Below, one piece after another: positions 60,109-64,000 of a stretch of DNA of 64,000 nt. Position numbers and translations under genes: made by a program. This stretch comes from Cronobacter dublinensis subsp. dublinensis LMG 23823. GTDB lineage: Bacteria; Pseudomonadota; Gammaproteobacteria; Enterobacterales; Enterobacteriaceae. The stretch covers positions 1,302,001 to 1,366,000 of the forward strand of contig NZ_CP012266.1 in NCBI RefSeq assembly GCF_001277235.1, in the 5' to 3' direction. Below the pieces are notes generated by a model that was not told the DNA's origin, did not search any database, and worked only from the letters and a program-made list of their open reading frames with translations. Position 1 is the first letter of the stretch. Each line of letters opens with the position of its first letter.

Positions 60109-62789
60109 ATGACCTCGTGGATATCCAGTTCCGGGGGCGTTTCTTTGGGCAGCAGCACGTGAAAGCTGGCGCCGCCTTCCGGGCGATTACGGGCGTAAAT
60201 CTCGCCGCCGTGCACCTCGACAATCGCCTGGCAAATGGCGAGCCCCAGGCCGACGCCGGGGATGGCGGATTCTTTATTACCGCGAGCGAATTTAGCAAAG
60301 ATAGCCTCCTCCTGACCAGCCGGAATGCCGGGGCCGCTGTCCCAGACTTCGAGATCGAGCCGCTCGTCGCGCCAGCCCGCCCGCACGCCTATCTGCGCCC
60401 GCGCGCCCGCATATTTGGCGGCGTTTTCCAGCAGGTTAATCAGCACCCGCTCAAAGAGCGGGCCGTCGACGTGAATAAGCGCCAGCGGGTCGCTCAGGCT
60501 CAGCGCGATATGTCGCCCGCCGAGGCCCGGCTCCAGCATCTTGAGCGCGCTGCCCACCACTTCTTCCAGCGTCAGCCACTCTTTGCGCAGGTTAAAACCG
60601 CCGGACTGAATGCGCGCCATATCCAGCAGATTATTCACCAGCCGCGCGGTGTTCAGCACATGCTGGCGAATTTCGCTTGCCTGCGGCGCGTGTTTTGAGC
60701 CTTCTGAGGCCAGATCGAGCGTCAGGATCTCCGCCTGGCCGAACAGCACCGTCAGCGGCGTGCGCAGGTCGTGGGAGAGCGCCGCCAGCAGCGAGTTGCG
60801 CAGCTGTTCGCGCTCGCTCGCAAGCCGCGCCTGCTCTTCGCTTTCGGTCAGGGAGAGCCGTTCGAGAGCGCTTGCCACCAGCAGCGTAAACGTCTCCAGC
60901 AGCCGCTGCTGCTCGGGGATCATCAGCTGGCGCAGGTTGCTCGGCTCGACAATCACCAGCCCGAGCGTCCGGCCCGCCGCGCGCAGCGGCAGAATTTGAT
61001 AAGGCACGCCGGGCAGGGTGTCGGTGCCCGCGCCCGCAGGCAGCCCCTTATCAAAGCTCCAGCGGGCGATAGCTTCATCCCACGGCGTGATGTCGGTCAG
61101 CGGCTGCGGCGGTTGCAGTTTGCCCTGGTCGTCCGGCAGCAGCAGCAGGCCGCGGGCGTGAAAGGTGGAGGCGATATACTGCTGGCTGGTGGCGGCGATA
61201 TCGCGCGCGGTGCGGCCCACGGCCAGCGCTTTGGACATTTCATAGAGGTGTCGGGTGCGCTGTTCGCGATAACGCGCGATGCGCGCCTGGTAACGCACGC
61301 CGGCGGTCAGGTTGCCGATAATCAGCCCGACGCTCAGCATCACCGCGAAGGTCAGCAGATACTGCACGTCCGACACCGCCAGCGTGCCGCGCGGCGCGAT
61401 AAAAAAGAGATCGAAGCTCACCACGTTGATGACAGTGGCGAGTACCGACGGCCAGCGGCCATAAAACAGCGCCACCACCACCACGCCAAGCAAATAGACC
61501 ATCACCAGGTTGGCGGCGTCGAAGGCGATAAGCCACTGGTGCGCCACCAGCGTAATCAGCGCGCAGAGCGCGAGCGCCACGGCGCAGCCGCGCATCTGCA
61601 CGCGCCACTTTTCCATAAACGTGCGGCTGTCGGCAGGTTTCGCCGCCGCGGGCGCGGGTTTGTCATCCAGCGCGACAATCAGCAAATCGAGGTCGGGCGC
61701 GTGGCGCGCCAGCCGCTCGGCGAACGTATCCTGGCTCCACCAGCGGCGTTTGTTGCGCCGCCCGATGACGATTTTGCCAAGGTTATGCTCGCGGGCGTAG
61801 CGCAGCACCGCTTTTTCCTCGACCGGGTCGGCGAGGGTGGCGGTCTCCGCGCCCAGCTCCTGGGCGAGGTGCAGCGCGCTTAAAATAGTGCGGCGGGCGG
61901 ATTCCGACAGTCGGTGAAGGCGCGGGGTTTCCACATACACGGCGTGCCAGACGCTGCCGAGTCGCGCCGCCAGCCGCGCGGCGGTACGCACCAGCTTTTC
62001 ATTGCCCGAGCCCTGGCCGATGCACAGCAGAATGGCATCGCGGGTATGCCAGACTTTCTCCTGGCCCTGCCGGTCGCGCCACGCGCGCATCTGGTCATCC
62101 ACGCGGTCGGCGGTGCGCCGCAGCGCCAGCTCGCGCAGCGCGATAAGATTGCCTTTACGGAAAAAGTGCTCGATGGCGCGCTCGGCCTGGCCGGTGATAT
62201 AGACTTTGCCTTCATGCAGGCGCTGGCGCAGGTCGTCCGGCGGCAAATCCACCAGCACAATTTCATCTGCCGCGTCGAAAATCGGGTCCGGCACCGTTTC
62301 GCGCACCTGAATACCGGTCACGCCGCCCACGACGTCGTTCAGGCTCTCCAGATGCTGCACGTTGACCGTAGTAAACACGTCGATGCCCGCGTCCAGCAGC
62401 TCGTCGACATCCTGCCAGCGTTTCGGGTGGCGCGAGCCGGGCGCGTTACTGTGTGCCAGTTCATCCATCAGGATCAGCGCCGGGTTGCGGGCCAGCGCGC
62501 CGTCGAGATCGAACTCCTGCACCACGCGGCCCCGGTGATGGATACGCTTAAGGGGCTGGATTGCCAGCCCCTTGAGTAATGCCGCCGTCTCCTGGCGGCC
62601 GTGGGTTTCCACCACGCCCACCAGGATATCGAGGCCCTGCGCCCGCAGACGCTGGGCCTCCTGGAGCATGGCGTAGGTTTTCCCTACGCCTGCGCAGGCG
62701 CCGAAGAAAATTTTGAGTTTTCCGCGCGTCCGTCCCTGCGTCTGCTCCAGCAGGCGATCCGGGTCGGGGCGCATCGGCTCTTCGGTCAT
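60105..62789 (-). CDS. kdpD: potassium/turgor sensor histidine kinase KdpD
   Basis: 894 residues, same as E. coli. N-terminal KdpD domain with Walker A GACAGVGKT (residues 30-38), a universal-stress-protein domain (about 250-370), four membrane helices (about 400-500), a GAF domain, then the kinase core with phospho-His in LSHDLRTPLTVL and the ATP boxes DSGPGIP and GVGLGLAICQ. Phosphorylates KdpE. Confidence 0.97.
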   Translation of the reverse strand: MTEEPMRPDPDRLLEQTQGRTRGKLKIFFGACAGVGKTYAMLQEAQRLRAQGLDILVGVVETHGRQETAALLKGLAIQPLKRIHHRGRVVQEFDLDGALARNPALILMDELAHSNAPGSRHPKRWQDVDELLDAGIDVFTTVNVQHLESLNDVVGGVTGIQVRETVPDPIFDAADEIVLVDLPPDDLRQRLHEGKVYITGQAERAIEHFFRKGNLIALRELALRRTADRVDDQMRAWRDRQGQEKVWHTRDAILLCIGQGSGNEKLVRTAARLAARLGSVWHAVYVETPRLHRLSESARRTILSALHLAQELGAETATLADPVEEKAVLRYAREHNLGKIVIGRRNKRRWWSQDTFAERLARHAPDLDLLIVALDDKPAPAAAKPADSRTFMEKWRVQMRGCAVALALCALITLVAHQWLIAFDAANLVMVYLLGVVVVALFYGRWPSVLATVINVVSFDLFFIAPRGTLAVSDVQYLLTFAVMLSVGLIIGNLTAGVRYQARIARYREQRTRHLYEMSKALAVGRTARDIAATSQQYIASTFHARGLLLLPDDQGKLQPPQPLTDITPWDEAIARWSFDKGLPAGAGTDTLPGVPYQILPLRAAGRTLGLVIVEPSNLRQLMIPEQQRLLETFTLLVASALERLSLTESEEQARLASEREQLRNSLLAALSHDLRTPLTVLFGQAEILTLDLASEGSKHAPQASEIRQHVLNTARLVNNLLDMARIQSGGFNLRKEWLTLEEVVGSALKMLEPGLGGRHIALSLSDPLALIHVDGPLFERVLINLLENAAKYAGARAQIGVRAGWRDERLDLEVWDSGPGIPAGQEEAIFAKFARGNKESAIPGVGLGLAICQAIVEVHGGEIYARNRPEGGASFHVLLPKETPPELDIHEVM

Positions 62790-62798
62790 GGTTTTTCC

Positions 62799-63371
62799 TT
62801 ACGGTTGCAGGGCGTCCAGCGCCATATTCAGTTGCAGCACATTCACGACCGGCTGGCCGAGGAAACCGGCGAGCGGCGCCTGGGTCGCCTCGCGGATAAG
62901 CCGTCCGACTTCCGCTTCAGAGATCCCGCGCGCCTGCGCCACACGCGGCGCCTGCCAGAAGGCGGCGTCCGGCGTGATGCCATAATCCAGACCGCTCGCA
63001 GAAGCCGTCACCAGCTCCACCGGCACCGCCGCGCGGGCGTCCGGGTTGGCGGCCCGCAGCGCGGCGACGCGCGCCTGCACCTGTTTATCCAGCTCCGGGT
63101 TACTGGCGGCGAGATTGCTGCCGCCGGAAGCCATTGGATTATAAGGCGCTTCGGCAGTGGCGGAAGGGCGGCCCTGGAAATATTTCGCCTCGCTGAACGC
63201 CTGGCCAATGAGGCGCGAGCCGCGAACCTCATCATTCTGGCGGATAAGCGAGCCTTGCGCCTGGTCGTTGAACCACCACTGGCCGAGCACGGTGGTCGCC
63301 AGCGGGTAGACGCCGCCGGTAATAAGCGTCAGGAAAATCAGTACTGCGAATGCAGGGCGTAACGTAGCCAT
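62799..63371 (-). CDS. kdpC: potassium-transporting ATPase subunit KdpC
   Basis: 190 residues. One N-terminal membrane helix (AFAVLIFLTLITGGVYPL) and a periplasmic domain with NPxAS-type motif YNPMASGGSNLAASN. Stabilises the KdpFABC pump. Start at MATLRPAF; the frame is open to 63470 inside kdpB. Confidence 0.96.
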   Translation of the reverse strand: MATLRPAFAVLIFLTLITGGVYPLATTVLGQWWFNDQAQGSLIRQNDEVRGSRLIGQAFSEAKYFQGRPSATAEAPYNPMASGGSNLAASNPELDKQVQARVAALRAANPDARAAVPVELVTASASGLDYGITPDAAFWQAPRVAQARGISEAEVGRLIREATQAPLAGFLGQPVVNVLQLNMALDALQP

Positions 63372-63382
63372 AGCGACTCCTT

Positions 63383-64000
63383 TTAAACCAGACCAAACAG
63401 CGTTAACAGCAGGTCGATGAGCTTGATGCCGATAAACGGCACTACAAGACCGCCCAGACCGTAAATCCACAGGTTACGACGCAGCATCGCCGCCGCCGCG
63501 AGCGGCTTGTAGCTCACGCCTTTCAGTGCCAGCGGGATCAGAAAGACGATAATCAGCGCGTTAAAGATAACGGCGCTCAGAATGGCCGAAGCGGGCGAGT
63601 GCAGATGCATCACGTTCAGCGCGTTAAGCTGCGGGTACGTCGCCGCGAACGCCGCCGGGATAATGGCGAAATATTTCGCCACGTCGTTGGCGATACTGAA
63701 CGTCGTCAGCGAGCCGCGCGTCATCAGCATCTGTTTGCCGATATGCACCACCTCGATGAGTTTGGTGGGGTTGGAGTCGAGATCGACCATGTTCCCCGCC
63801 TCTTTCGCCGCCTGGGTGCCGGAGTTCATCGCCACCGCCACGTCCGCCTGCGCCAGCGCCGGGGCGTCGTTGGTGCCATCGCCGGTCATCGCCACCAGCC
63901 GTCCTTCGGCCTGATACTGGCGGATCAGCGCCAGTTTGGCCTCCGGCGTCGCTTCGGAGAGAAAATCATCCACGCCCGCTTCGGCCGCGATGGCGGCGGC
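63383..64000 (-). CDS. kdpB: potassium-transporting P-type ATPase subunit KdpB, C-terminal part
   Basis: Last 205 codons; the gene runs out of the right edge. The P-type hinge motif MTGDGTNDAPALAQADVAVAM and the last membrane helices (LWIYGLGGLVVPFIGIKLIDLLLTLFG) are visible; the phosphorylation site DKTGT is outside. Reading continues cleanly to base 64000 (AAAIAAEAGVDDFLSEATPE). The apparent start at 63973 is only an internal GTG. Confidence 0.96.
   Translation of the reverse strand, partial: AAAIAAEAGVDDFLSEATPEAKLALIRQYQAEGRLVAMTGDGTNDAPALAQADVAVAMNSGTQAAKEAGNMVDLDSNPTKLIEVVHIGKQMLMTRGSLTTFSIANDVAKYFAIIPAAFAATYPQLNALNVMHLHSPASAILSAVIFNALIIVFLIPLALKGVSYKPLAAAAMLRRNLWIYGLGGLVVPFIGIKLIDLLLTLFGLV

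Noticed and set aside
60771..61883. 370-codon plus-strand frame opposite kdpD
   Set aside because: Shadow frame, very rich in Arg/Gln/His, without start signals.
1..64000. Prophage, insertion sequence, CRISPR array or defence island
   Set aside because: No transposase, integrase, direct-repeat array, cas-like or restriction-like gene was seen; gene order is close to E. coli throughout.

Overview
The window is enterobacterial chromosome. Almost every gene has a close E. coli counterpart, in nearly the E. coli order, from rna/dcuC/pagP through lip, mrd, leuS, glt, lnt, miaB, the glutamine/methionine/leucine tRNA array, asnB, nag, glnS, chi, fur, seqA, pgm and speF to kdp. The DNA looks GC-rich, and the left edge carries an oligosaccharide-type alpha-glucosidase that is not next to rna in E. 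coli. Together with the chiP-chitobiase pair this suggests Cronobacter or a close relative (moderate confidence, by inference). No prophage, insertion sequence, CRISPR array or defence island was seen.

Layout. 1-5.1 kb: end of a GH13 glucosidase, a small secreted cysteine-rich protein, RNase I, DcuC, PagP, CspE, a 28-residue membrane peptide and the fluoride channel CrcB. 5.1-9.8 kb: deaminated-glutathione amidase, TatE and lipoate genes (lipA, lipB, ybeD, ybeF). 9.8-16.5 kb: the cell-elongation cluster dacA-rlpA-rodA-mrdA-rlmH-rsfS. 16.5-21.4 kb: nadD-holA-lptE-leuS, with cobC/phpB missing. 22-25.4 kb: gltIJKL glutamate/aspartate ABC importer with a SroC-like RNA. 25.7-31.4 kb: lnt-corC-ybeY-ybeZ behind a sigma-32-like promoter, then miaB. 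31.5-35.7 kb: ubiF, seven tRNA genes in one transcript, asnB. 36-49 kb: amino-sugar use (nagDCAB, nagE, chiP, chb). 49-55 kb: a Crp-fold regulator, fur with its uof leader ORF, fldA, ybfE, ybfF, seqA, pgm. 55-64 kb: speFL-speF-potE ornithine decarboxylation and kdpBCDE potassium uptake (kdpB cut by the window edge).

How it works together. The clearest system is chitin-sugar use. ChiP brings chitosugars across the outer membrane, the GH20 enzyme cuts them to GlcNAc, NagE imports and phosphorylates GlcNAc, and NagA and NagB turn it into fructose-6-P. NagC-type palindromes lie in both the nagB/nagE and the chiP control regions, in pairs, and the chiP ribosome-binding site is exactly complementary (17 nt) to the single-stranded part of the ChiX small RNA as I remember it. 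A second theme is control by tiny leader ORFs (speFL, uof). I found no convincing wholly new multi-gene system. The least explained items are the 28-residue membrane peptide at 4477-4563, the secreted cysteine-rich protein at 338-622, the lipoprotein at 42362-42778, the Crp-fold regulator in an AT-rich pocket, and the leader hairpins of cspE and leuS.
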